Positions 17,912-27,660 of a stretch of 64,000 nt of DNA are shown here, one piece after another. The translations under genes were made by a program, and so were the position numbers. The stretch is from assembly GCA_029834535.1 (NCBI GenBank), contig JAQMWT010000552.1, positions 62,001 through 126,000 of the forward strand, written 5' to 3'. Position 1 is the first letter of the stretch. Every line of letters begins with the position of its first letter. This stretch comes from Chrysophaeum taylorii. Taxonomy: Eukaryota; Sar; Pelagophyceae; Pelagomonadales; Pelagomonadaceae. The notes under the pieces were generated by a model. That model worked only from the letters and a program-made list of their open reading frames with translations, was not told where the DNA came from and ran no database searches.

Positions 17912-18655
17912 ATGCGCGCCTTTTGGATCTGGATCGTCGTCCTTTTCGCTTCCCAGGCCCGACGCCAGAAGCGCCGCCGCCGCCAACGCCACGAGGCCCC
18001 TCTCGTCGGATCCTTCCCCCTCGCCCGCAACTGGAGCCTCGCGACCTACAAGGACCTCGACCTCGACGTCGCCGCCTTCTCTGGACTCGTCCTCGTTACC
18101 GGACCCCAGCGCAGCGGCACGACCTACACCTCCGAGGTCATCGCGCGCGTCCTCGGGGCCCCCCTCGTCAACGAACAGGCCTACGCCACCCACAACGTCA
18201 CCAAATTTCTCCAGGTCCTCGACAGCACAACAAACACGGTCGTCCAGTGCCCCGCCATGTCCCATCTGCTCCACAGACTCCCGAGACCCAAGCGCCGCGG
18301 CGTCGTCGTCTTCATGGCCAGAGACTGCTGGGACGTCGCGCTCTCCGAGCGCCGCATCGCCCACAAGGTCAGATACAACAACGTCTCCAGAACAGAGCTC
18401 TGGACCTGTTCCCCCCTCGGCGCCCTCGGCGAACATGCCAAATACGCCAAGGAACCCGACCTCCGACACTGGTACAACCCCCACCATCCCATCTGCATCG
18501 TCAAACAGCTCGCCTGGCGCTACTTCCAGCACGCCGCCCTCCAACGACGAGGCTGGAAAGTCGTCACGCTCGACTACGACTCCCTCGTCGGCGAACCCAC
18601 CTGGCGCGCCGTCAAAAATCGGACCTCCTTTTTGCCACATCAAACCTACCGCTGA
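17912..18655 (+). CDS. Sulfotransferase-like protein, copy 1 (paralogue of 31.06-31.75 kb)
   Basis: 247 residues from the ATG at 17912. A signal-anchor (MRAFWIWIVVLFASQ) and a basic stretch precede the P-loop-like VTGPQRSGTTYTSEVIA, the 5'-phosphosulfate loop of sulfotransferases. GVVVFMARDCWDVALSERR is a likely 3'-phosphate-binding segment (RDxxDV), and the C-terminal LAWRYFQ ... LDYDSLVGEPTWRAVK is conserved with copy 2. It is shorter than most Golgi sulfotransferases (300-400). The gene is head-to-head with USP5, 90 bp between starts. The N-terminal hydrophobic segment predicts a Golgi membrane protein; acceptor unknown. It might instead be a nucleotide-binding relative, but RSGTT with RD favours a sulfotransferase. 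Confidence 0.75.
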   Translation: MRAFWIWIVVLFASQARRQKRRRRQRHEAPLVGSFPLARNWSLATYKDLDLDVAAFSGLVLVTGPQRSGTTYTSEVIARVLGAPLVNEQAYATHNVTKFLQVLDSTTNTVVQCPAMSHLLHRLPRPKRRGVVVFMARDCWDVALSERRIAHKVRYNNVSRTELWTCSPLGALGEHAKYAKEPDLRHWYNPHHPICIVKQLAWRYFQHAALQRRGWKVVTLDYDSLVGEPTWRAVKNRTSFLPHQTYR

Positions 18656-21600
18656 CTGCCTGCGCCTCTCTCTCAATTCATTAATCTCGCCCGCCTTATT
18701 CGAGTTCTTTTTTTTTTCGCGCTCGGAACTACATTCTTCTTAACTCGTGAATTCATGATGATGAAGGCCTTCTCTCTCTTTCTTTCTTTCTCTCTTTTTT
18801 TCTTTCCGAGTTTGAGTGAAAATCAAACCCGGTGCTGGTAGTGCCAGACGACAACGAGGTGCCCGCGCGACGACCAAGCCCCCTTCGTTGATCCAACCTA
18901 GGCCGTCGCACCACATTTTATGCCGTCGACATCTCTCGAGGTCGGCTTCAGGGATTGGTCTTCTCCTTTGTGGCCGCTCGAGAACTCACCCAATGTACCC
19001 AGAGCTCTGGGGGGGCTCGCGGACCACGGACGCCCGCCCTCGTTGTTGGCGGCAGCTTTTGTGCCGGCCTTCGATAAAAAGAAAGAAAGTCCATAGTCGA
19101 GTGGGACTTGTTTTCGCACCCCCGTGATGCTCCTCCCCTTGGGGCGAGACGAGGGCTCGAGACGAGACTGCCGCCTCCCTAAAAGCGGGTGTTTTTTTTT
19201 TGTGACCCACCAACAGGACCAACCAGGCTTTGGTTTTTAAATATGCTCGTCGTCTATGGAGAAAACCCGCCGATGATCGGATCGGCACACCTTCGACAAA
19301 CTACTACCACAGGTTTTGTTGATTTTTTGAAAAATACTTCTGGTATATGCTGCGTAGAGAGCTTGGACCTAATCAGGCGCCGTTTTGGTCGCTTGAAAGC
19401 GATTCTGCGCCTCGACGCCACTCTGCCACGAAGGAACCCCAAGGACCGTGTTGGACAGCGCGGTTCAACGAATTCGAGACGCGGGACTCGCCCTCGAGAA
19501 ACGGCGATCAGGCGCGTGCCGTTGACATCGACTCCTTCCCTCTCTGACCTACAAGTCCCCTCGGCGGGCGCGGACTGTCTTGCTGCCGCTGATCAGAATG
19601 GTATCGTGAGCTTCGGCTTTAGACGCCGCGATCCGAGCCTCGAAAGATATGCCCGCCCCGTCGCACGCTGATCTCGACACCGCCGAACGACGCGAGCTTT
19701 TGGACTGGGTCCACCAAAGTCCAGTTTGACTTCGAGCTGCGTTGCGCCAGCCGAGAATCAAAAGTCAGAAATTGCAAGAAAAATGCGTCGTCGTTTTAAA
19801 ACCACTCAATAAGGCTGCGTGCGAAGTGGAAGCGATGACGATCTTCCGAGGCATCTGGCGATGGTGGCAGTACAGGAGCTGGTATCCTTGGGCACATCGT
19901 CGACGACTGTTACCGTGGCGTTCATTTCCCCATACGCCCCCAGTATCTTAAGCCAGCTCTCAACGTCGGACATCGAAGTCGAACATCGCCGTCACCAACG
20001 CGCAAGATTGGTCTCGTCGTTCAGTTTTAGAGCGTCAAAGCTGTCCGTGTCGAAGCAGCCACCACACGCGTCGAGCTCACTGGTGTTCCTGATTCTACTC
20101 CCCTTGGTGCAACGGCGATTTTCGTTCTCGAGTGTAATTCGGTTGGGGCTGCAAAGTTAAACTGACGTCGCGACAGATGTCCCCGAATGGCGAGCGACAT
20201 TCGGCGGCGTCAGTACAGGCCGCAATGCTTGTTTCGAAATGCCTGCGGCAAAGTGTCGAGCCACGATTTCCAAAATATGCCAACGTGGCGCTGTCGACAA
20301 TGACACGGTCGTCATCGCGGAGCGCAGTCTCCTCGGCGACATCGCGCGGGAATCGGTCAAGCTTGATTCTTTCCTTTGCAAAGTCTTAAAAGCGTTACGC
20401 GGCCAAGCATAGGGAGAGTGCTCAATGACGAGCTGCTACTGCGAAGGCGCGACGCTCGCGAGTCCTGACGGGATTGCTCAGCGTGCCCCAGTTTGAAAAC
20501 CACCCACCCAAGGTGTCCAAGTTCTACTCGTGACGTCTTCCACGTCCTTGGAAACACGAAGCTAGGGCTGTCTTGGCTTCATACGACTGGTGCTGGAAGT
20601 TTCTGGTTCGGAATTCTGCGAGACGATTGGTATACAGCAGACAATCACACTGTCAACACGGACACAGACGACCCGCAGACGCAGACGACTTGCACGCAGA
20701 CCCCCCGAAAATTTTGGTCGAGGCACGGACAACCGCCCGTAGATGGAAACGACCCGCAGACACAGACCTTTGATGTCTGGACTTCTTTACTCTTAGAGTA
20801 GGCAGGTTGTGTACTACCCGTCACTTTGCACGAGATATCCGACAAAATCGGCGCTGCCGGGTTTCGCAACGGCGCGGATACCGCTCGCGCGAATAAAGCC
20901 CTCTGACTACGTCGTCCTCGTCGCCGGTCGCGAGACAGCCGGCGCCAGCATACTCTAGGACGAGTACGTCGTGCGAAGCGCGCCATTCTCATGGCTGGCG
21001 CCTTCGTCTTGGCCGGTGGTCTACCAGCATCATCTCTCTGCCAGCTCTGTGACGGCAGCCCGCTGATGCTGCTGCCAGATGGCTGGATCTGGCCCGCGGT
21101 GAAAGCCGTGTTTGCCAGCCAGGTCATGCAGCAATACGAGGAGCACGAGCGGTCGGGCTTTATTACCTTCCTCCTGGCTTGAATGTTAGTCCGGAGCACG
21201 ATATTATGCCCGAGCGCCTTTAGCAGTCCTCGCGAGGCTCACAACGCGCGGTTCGATCATGGCATGAGGATCTCCTACAATTTCGACGCTGACAACCTCC
21301 ACCCACTCACTGTGCTCGCAAACACTCCCGATGTCGACCGGAATAAGAACATCATCTTGCAGCTCGCCGACACCGTCAGGGAAGCGAGCGTCGAAGAAAA
21401 GCACGACGCGGTGACGGTCTGTTCGCCTTGAGCTCACGGACGTCAAGACACGGATTGCTGCTGCGGCGGGGGCGCCGGCCACCGCGCCGTCTCTCTGCCG
21501 CTATCCATCGCGCGGATGCTGGCAACTAAACTCCCATGGCACCGGTTCTGTGCAGAGGATGTCACGCGCATGAACGGGCCCAGGACGTGGTGGACACCGT

Positions 21601-22709
21601 TCAAGGGTAAGGACGCCCCCGTGTTCTCGCTCGAGGGCTTGAATGTCAATGACACAACACCCCACTTGATTGGGCTCCAGTGAAAAATTTCGCGGCGAGA
21701 ACGGAGAAAGAGTGCGCGCAGTTCTGCACGACTTCCACCGGCGAGTCGAAGGTAGCCAAGACGGAAGTATGTATTTTTGAAAGTGCGTTGACACGGCTCT
21801 GCACGAATCAATGTAGCACGGTCACGGTCGTGAGCCTCGGAACGGACTGGGGCGCAGATAGATCAAGTTGCCGCAGCTCATGTCTATGGTTATAACCACG
21901 CAGACCCACAACTGGTTCTTCGGCGGCGGGAGTGATGGCGGAAGCAGGCGCTCTACTGGCGATAGCGACGACCGTGGCTGTGGTGGTGACTCGTGGGACG
22001 ACATGTCGTCGACTTCATCGGCATCTTCTTCAATCGAGGTGCTGGCCATAATCTGTATCGTCGTCGCAACGTCGACGTACTCTGCGACTCTCGGTCCTTG
22101 GTACACCAGACCCGCGGGCTCCGGCGGCACGCGTTGAACAACCAGATGCCGCCATTGAACTCGCCTTGACTCGGACCCGTCTCGCTGACTACTCTCAAAG
22201 CCTTGGCTGCCGTCAACACGGCCTTGCTATGTGGTTTCCACGGGTCAGGTCGATGCGTAGAACTGGTGCCGCGTAGAGCTTGTCTGGATCGCCGATAAAC
22301 CCTTCACTTGGTTGCTTGGAGCACAATAACTGCCGAGTCCAGTCGCAAACTTCGCGAGGGCCTTCTGTTGCGGCATCGGCAGTGAGAGGCCCGGTCCGCG
22401 TGGCTAGAATGGGTATTGAATTGGTCTTGGAGATCCTCTCGCTCATTTTTCGAAGAGTAGCCTAATAAAGTCGCAATGACTCTTTCGAACAAAATAACTC
22501 CAGAGACGCCGTTCCAAAGCTAAATCGGCAAAACCCCGTCCACGCGACGTGCTGCTTGGCTCGGCAGCCGGGACAGAGACAGGTCCAGCCCCTCCGACGA
22601 ACCTAGCAAGCTCCCGAAGCTGAAATCGCCTCCGCAGCTGCTGTCGCTGGTGGTGGAATCGGTGACCGAGTGCTCTGCGCATGTTCAAATCTTTTTGTTG
22701 CGTGGTGTT
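18656..22709. other. Lower-GC, gene-poor stretch; no recognisable gene
   Basis: Begins with pyrimidine-rich tracts (CT runs near 18765-18800). No frame on either strand gives a protein I can assign. Reading frames are short, and base composition is visibly less GC-rich than the flanking genes. Small internal repeats occur, such as CGACCCGCAGACGCAGAC near 20670 and a variant near 20750. It may be an old, decayed insertion. Alternatively it may contain short exons that cannot be resolved by eye. Its right edge is the target-site duplication of the LINE. Confidence 0.4.
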
Positions 22710-22721
22710 CTCAGAGTATGC
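22710..22721. repeat. Target-site duplication of the LINE, left copy (CTCAGAGTATGC)
   Basis: Identical to 31034-31045. It abuts the (GTTA)n tail of the LINE, which starts at 22722 on the plus strand as CTAACTAACTAAC. This defines the left boundary of the insertion. Confidence 0.85.
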
Positions 22722-22770
22722 TAACTAACTAACTTCGGACCTCTCCCGGGCATGGGAGCCAGGCTGGGCC

Positions 22771-22847
22771 TGTGAGAGAACTGAAATGGAGATGTGAGAA
22801 CTATAATGGGGACGTGGTGCAGGGGTAAGTGTCATAGCTTCCTCACA
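22771..22847 (-). repeat. 3' LTR of the copia element (77 bp)
   Basis: TG...CA termini with a TGTGAG/CTCACA inverted end; the left flank is GGGCC. To its right, fragments of the LTR end (GGGGTAAGTGAGGTCCTCACA and a variant) recur twice with a GAAAGAAAAGG tract. The inner boundary is therefore a short tandem duplication of about 63 bp (22848-22950). Confidence 0.85.
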
Positions 22848-22973
22848 CAGGTGCTGGAAAAGAAAGAAAAGGAAAAAGGGGTAAGTGAGGTCCTCACACA
22901 GGTGCTGGAAAAAGAAAGAAAAGGAAAAAAGGGTAAGTGAGATCCTCACAGAGGAGAAGCTTGAAGGAAGACG

Positions 22974-24658
22974 TCACAGAGGCATTGTGGCAAGAAAACA
23001 GCAGAGATCAGGGCGAAGATCACGAAGTGAGGTAAAGATCGCGAAGCCGGAGGAAGGAAGGAGCTTCCGTACTGCGGGTGAAAATGTCGCTAAGATTGTG
23101 AAGGCGGGGTATGTGTTTGAGATCAATGATGTGGTTGCGATGATATTCGGCGGTACTATAAAAGCGAATGTCAATATGGCGGGTGCGCCGTGTGAGACAT
23201 TGGAGACGGACTTGGGTGACGGTGGTGCTATTATCATCATACATTGGGACGGTGTGACGAGGGAGATCAAAGTCATCACAAAAGTTTGAGAAACCAAGAG
23301 AGCTCAGCAGTAGCGGCGTAAAGAGCGAGCAATTCAGCTTCAAAAGAAGAGCGAGCAAGTAAGTACTGCGAGCGGGAGCAGTAGGCGATCATAGAGCCAG
23401 CAGAGAAAACAAAGAAACAGCTGTGGAGTGGCGGTCATCAGGGTCGTCGGCCCAGCTGGAGTCGGAATAACCACAGAGACGAAGGGTAGAATCGCGACCA
23501 AGAACAAGGGCAAGATCGTGAGAGCCATTGAGATAACGTAGAGTGGGAGATAAAGCGTGCCAAGCGTGCCAGTGGGGTTTACCAGGATTGTGTGAAAACG
23601 CGCACACTGATTGACGGACCAAGTGATATCAGGACGAGTCATGATGGAGATGAAGAGGACACAGCCAACAATACGGCGAAAAGGGATGCGTGCCATGAAG
23701 ATGTGATCTGGAGAACCAGGAGCCGGACAATCAGCCGCAGAAAGATGAAGACCTTTGGGAGCGGGAGTGAGTTCGGGTTTACTGTTGATGAAGCGATGTT
23801 CGGTAAGGATTTCACGGATAGCATGGGATTGGTCAAGAGTGAGGGTTCTCCGAGGGCGAGCACGCGTGATGCAAAGACCAACGTAAGAGGTGAGATCAAG
23901 ATCATTGACGTCAGTGAAAGCGCGGAAACGGAGGAAAAAGGCTTGGTAATGGCCAATGCAATGACGAGGGTGCGCCACAAGAAGATCATCAACGACCAGA
24001 ACGAGACGTAGAAGGACGGTAGAATTGAGCACGAGCTTGTAATGGCAAGTGTCACCAGATCCGCGGACGAAGCCACAGTCATTGACGAGAAAGCGTGCCA
24101 AATAAAGCCACCAATTACGACAAGCTTGTTTGCAACCATACCAAGAGCGACGGAGCTTGTAAACGCTTTTGGAACCATCGGTGGGTTGTGGGAGCTTGAA
24201 TAAAGGCGGAGCTGACATCCAACTTGTGCAAATCCCAGTCATGAACAGCGACAAAGGTTAGAAAGAAACGGATCGTGACGATGTTGGCAACCGGTGACGA
24301 TGTTGGCAACCGGTGAGTAGGTGTCATGATAATCAATGCCGTGAACCAGCGTGTAACCGCGGACAACGAGGCGAGCCTTGTACGATTTGAAGCGGCCAGA
24401 GTCATACTTCTTGCGGAGGATCCACTTGAGAGTACAAATGTTGCCAGAAAACGTCGAAGGAAGGCGCACAACATCCCAGCAACCAAGCTGACCAAGAGAG
24501 CTGTATTCGTTAGCGATGGCTTGCAACCAGCCAGGACGCTCAGGATTGGTGGTAAGCTTCACGTAGATGGGTGGAAGTGATAGTGTATTCGTCAAGGTCG
24601 GAATATTGCGACAGTTCTTCGGAAGCAGAGTAATAAACGTGTGCATGAGGATCAACAA
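22974..24658 (-). pseudogene. Copia reverse transcriptase and RNase H, frameshifted
   Basis: On the minus strand the RT begins with WLQAIANEYSSLGQLGCWDVV and KARLVVRGYTLVHGIDYHDTYSPVAN, the copia RT entry block. In another frame follow VYKLRRSWYGCKQACRNWW and the catalytic VVDDLLVA (normally Y/F-VDDLL). RNase H follows in yet another frame (LCGYSDSSWADDPDDRHST), ending with RHIDIRFY and LKHIPRLHNLSDIFTR. A tandem 19-bp duplication (TGACGATGTTGGCAACCGG, about 24272-24310) breaks the RT frame. At least three frame changes make this a dead copy. Confidence 0.85.
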
Positions 24659-24779
24659 GGGTGTTAGCTAAACAAAGGGGAAGGAAGACCTAATGAACTA
24701 ACAAACGAAAGCTAACAGAAGAGACATACAAAGAGTTACAGGGGGAAACAGAAGCGACAGAGGAAACAGAATCAACATC

Positions 24780-24865
24780 GTGACAGGAGGAAACAGAATG
24801 GCCCGTATCGACATCAGAATGGCCCGTATCAACATTGGAATGGCCCGTATCAACATTGTGACAGG
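24780..24865. repeat. Tandem repeat of a 24-bp unit (AATGGCCCGTATCAACATTG-like)
   Basis: Three adjacent copies plus a diverged fourth copy of AGAATGGCCCGTATC(A/G)ACAT. On the minus strand they encode VDTGHS(N/D) repeats in the linker between the copia integrase and reverse transcriptase. Confidence 0.75.
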
Positions 24866-25243
24866 ATGAAACAGAATGGCCCGTAAAAAAAGTTTGTTGG
24901 TTGTTGTAACGCGCGTTGGTCGACTTTGCGCGGTCGGCTCCGTTTGGCGCGACTTTGTTTTGCACTTTCTGTTGTTTTCTCTCTTTGGTGCTCTTTTGTA
25001 CTTTTCTGTCGAGCTCGTAGAATGGTCGGTTCACGTGATGGGGTGATCAGTCCCAGTGCAACCGGCGCATTCTCATCAAACAAGGGGCAAGGGGGCAACA
25101 GCGAACAAGGGGGCAACAGCGGAAGAACAGGTGACAATGGGGCAACAGTAGACGAGAGCTTGGAAGCGTGATTCGAGAAAGTCAGAACAACGTTGAAGTT
25201 CCTTCGGTGGTTGACATTGCAGGAAATCGGGTAAGTGAAACTG

Positions 25244-25900
25244 TCAGCAAAATCGAGGTCTGAAGAACGCGACAAAAGTGCCTGGGATGACGTGCGTTAG
25301 ACGATTGTTGCCACTGAGGATCGCAGCGGGGCAAAAATAGCGGAAACACAAGCTGGTACATATGATGGCGGTGTACCAGACGTCTGATGAGAACATGGCC
25401 TTTGGGCAGATATGTTGCATGGTGACCAGGGTATGACGATGGTCGGAGTCGACAGAATCCAAAACAGGCGCAAACAGGTTTGATGCGAACGTGGGTGTTT
25501 GGTTTTGTGGCGCGAGCAAGTTGCCATGGGCACGACCGCGTCCTGTACGCGAAGATGGAAGACTTCGGACGCGCCAGCGGTGTAAGGAACGAACACAGGT
25601 AGACCAGGCTGCTGTATGCCAGCCTGCTGTGACAGATAAGAAAGTGGCCCGTTTTCGCAGTCGCAAGAACGAAATTGCCATATGGGCCAACGTTGGAGGA
25701 GCAAGCGGCGAGCTTCGCTTGTCATACTCGAATAGGCTGCGGTAGAAGTTGGCGACAGTGGCAAAACAGTTGTGGCACGTAAGAACGTTGCAGATAGCTT
25801 GCAGATAGCGTCGCGGGTGCTGAACACGGAACTCACGTCGATAGCAAAACCGAATTTTAAAGGTCAGAAAACGGCGAAAAAGTGCGTGAAGGAGAACCAC
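25244..25900 (-). pseudogene. Copia integrase remnant
   Basis: Minus-strand translation gives FRSCDCENGPLSYLSQQAGI, then VPYTAGASEVFH. These align with the copia integrase segment around the second catalytic Asp, GI, and the PYTPQQNGVAER motif. The segment after it corresponds to the W-A-A-Y region. The first catalytic part is not recognisable and the Asp and Glu context is altered. Frameshifts separate it from the RT. Confidence comes from position between gag and RT plus motif order. Confidence 0.6.
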
Positions 25901-26059
25901 AAATCACACAGCAAAGAAGCGTCTGTCCAGGATCCCGAAGATGAGCGATCCAACCACATAGGAAGCACGAAAACTGCGCACGCGAAAATTGACAGGCACA
26001 GCTTAGTTGTGGCAGGTGAAATGCGCGATGGAACGTGATTCGCTGGTTTTACCAAAACC

Positions 26060-26258
26060 GACAAGCACAACGAGGAGTGGATCAACGAATAGCTGAAAAT
26101 GCACAACGGGGAGTGGAGCAACGAATAGGCGAAATACAGAACGAGGAGGGGAGCAACGACGAGGTGAAAAGACAGAACGAGGAGAGGAGCAACGACGAGG
26201 GGAAAATACAGAACGAGGGGCTGAGCAACGAATAGCGGAAAATACAGAACGAGGCGCC
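26060..26258. repeat. Minisatellite, about five units of 35-37 bp, in the copia interior
   Basis: Units such as AACGAGGAGNGGAGCAACGA followed by (A/C)GAGG or ATAG, then (C/T)GAAAATACAG, repeat from about 26068 to 26258 with point differences. The stretch lies between gag-like and integrase-like sequence of the element. Confidence 0.8.
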
Positions 26259-26629
26259 TGTGCAATGGGAGCTAAAAACAAAAACGAGGGGCTTCCGTGG
26301 GATGGGGTTGTTGATGTGCTTGCATCAGACATTCGGCGGTACACACGCTGACTTGGAATTAACTTGATTGGCATGAGGCAGAGTATCGGGAGGGGTATGT
26401 GAGACGGTGGGTGTGGCCGTTTAAGGCGGTGAAGGGGTGGAATAGATGGTGGTATTAAGAAAAGCGGCGGAGTGGAACTAGAATCAGTCAAGGTGGGAGT
26501 AGGCATAGGAGCAGAAAAGGCAGTGTTAGTGGTGGTGGGTTTGGGTTGGTGTTGTTGGGTGTTTTGGAGTCATTGGAAGTGTTGCGCTGTTGAGAAGAAC
26601 GGCGATGGTGGGTAGGGCGTTGTCGTGGA

Positions 26630-26720
26630 ATAGCTAGGAACTTTGAAACTTGCGGCAGTCCCCAAAGTGATCCTTGCAGCCGCCAAAAGGACATCGGGTA
26701 GTGCGTCGGAATCGAGCAGA
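26630..26720 (-). pseudogene. Gag zinc-knuckle-like remnant of the copia element
   Basis: Minus-strand translation gives RCPFGGCKDHFGDCRKFQ, a C-x4-C-x2-H-x3-C arrangement close to, but not identical with, a retroviral-type CCHC knuckle. It sits at the expected gag position, 5' of the integrase in the element's direction. No full gag frame is open. The assignment rests on motif and position. Confidence 0.45.
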
Positions 26721-26835
26721 GCCAGGTTGTTGGGAAAGGGGAGCGTCTAGGGTAGGTCAGTTGGAAGAGTCTGAAGTCGTGGTTGACGACGCGGTGGATA
26801 GCGCGGCGGAAGTGGTTGTGCATGCCATCGAAATT

Positions 26836-26915
26836 GATTGTTGTTGAACTACTCAAGGGTAGAACCACATTCATCGTTGTTGTTGAACTTCTCAAGGGTA
26901 GAACCACATTCATCG
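26836..26915. repeat. 39-bp direct tandem duplication
   Basis: TTGTTGTTGAACT(A/T)CTCAAGGGTAGAACCACATTCATCG occurs twice back to back with one mismatch. Further short direct duplications follow (TACAATGCCGAGCAACTTG near 27012 and 27046; GCGTGAAGTTCATGTCGCGG near 27150 and 27187). Confidence 0.8.
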
Positions 26916-27547
26916 GTACGAAACGCGAGACGATAAAACAAAGCCAGTAAGGCTTGAAGCACGATGCACGTAGTCAAATGCGAGGACACACTCGAGGGTA
27001 CGTCGGATCAGGTACAATGCCGAGCAACTTGAACTCCTTTGATAGGTACAATGCCGAGCAACTTGTATACTCCGATGATGAACTTGTTGAGGAAGTTCGC
27101 TACGCGATCCCCACGGCCCATGTAGACATCGGTAATGCGCTTGTAAAGTCGCGTGAAGTTCATGTCGCGGTTGTCATGTTGTTCGCGTGAAGTTCATGTC
27201 GCGGTTTTCATGGATATCAACGTTGTTGCTTGACGCGAAATTCTTCTTCAGAGCAGCGAGATGCTTCTGCAGAGCGAGATGCTGAGATGCTAGTCCAAGG
27301 ATCGTTGGTCGAGATAATGTGATCGCCGGTAGAGATGATCATGTTCGCGACGACGTGTCCATTGGTGGAAAAAAAAAATGTCGCTCACCGCTGAAGGCAT
27401 CAAGGTTTTGCGAAAGCTTGCTATCTTTAATTTCGATCGAGGACATGGTAGACGAAACGAACCGAACACGTAGCAATGAACTGAAGCCGAGGAGGTGTCG
27501 CCACGAAGTCAAGCAGAGGCTCGATCGTGAACGAGCACCTGGTGCCA

Positions 27548-27622
27548 TGTGAGAACTGAAATGGGGATGAGAGAACTATAATGGGGACGCGGTGCAGGGG
27601 TAAGTGTCATAGCTTCCTCACA
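27548..27622 (-). repeat. 5' LTR of the copia element (75 bp)
   Basis: Nearly identical to 22771-22847, with a TG...CA outline. It is followed on the right by the target duplication GGGCC (27623-27627) and then by LINE 3' UTR. A TGG-starting candidate primer-binding site lies immediately inside it on the minus strand. Confidence 0.88.
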
Positions 27623-27660
27623 GGGCCGGTAGTAACCGGTCCAGGATCACAGAGCAAAAA

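Larger units (their letters stand above)
22771..27622 (-). mobile_element. Ty1/copia LTR retrotransposon, decayed, nested in the LINE 3' UTR
   Basis: Two near-identical terminal repeats (22771-22847 and 27548-27622) start TGTGAG and end CTCACA when read in either direction. They are flanked by the 5-bp duplication GGGCC (22766-22770 and 27623-27627). On the minus strand the sequence just inside the 5' LTR begins TGGCACCAGGTGC, a plausible primer-binding site. Gene order on that strand is gag-like knuckle (about 26.7 kb), integrase (about 25.3-25.8 kb), reverse transcriptase (about 23.7-24.65 kb), RNase H (about 23.0-23.6 kb): the Ty1/copia order. All domains carry frameshifts. The two LTRs differ by about three substitutions and a 2-bp indel. 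Confidence 0.88.

Noticed and set aside
17822-18676. N-terminal extension of the USP5 frame by 285 codons
   Set aside because: This part is antisense to the sulfotransferase gene; the ATG at 17821 gives the normal USP5 length and alignment.
22771-27622. Duplicated 75-bp block first taken as two independent LINE 3' UTR fragments
   Set aside because: The blocks have TG...CA ends and 5-bp GGGCC duplications outside, and their removal restores a continuous LINE 3' UTR, so they are LTRs.
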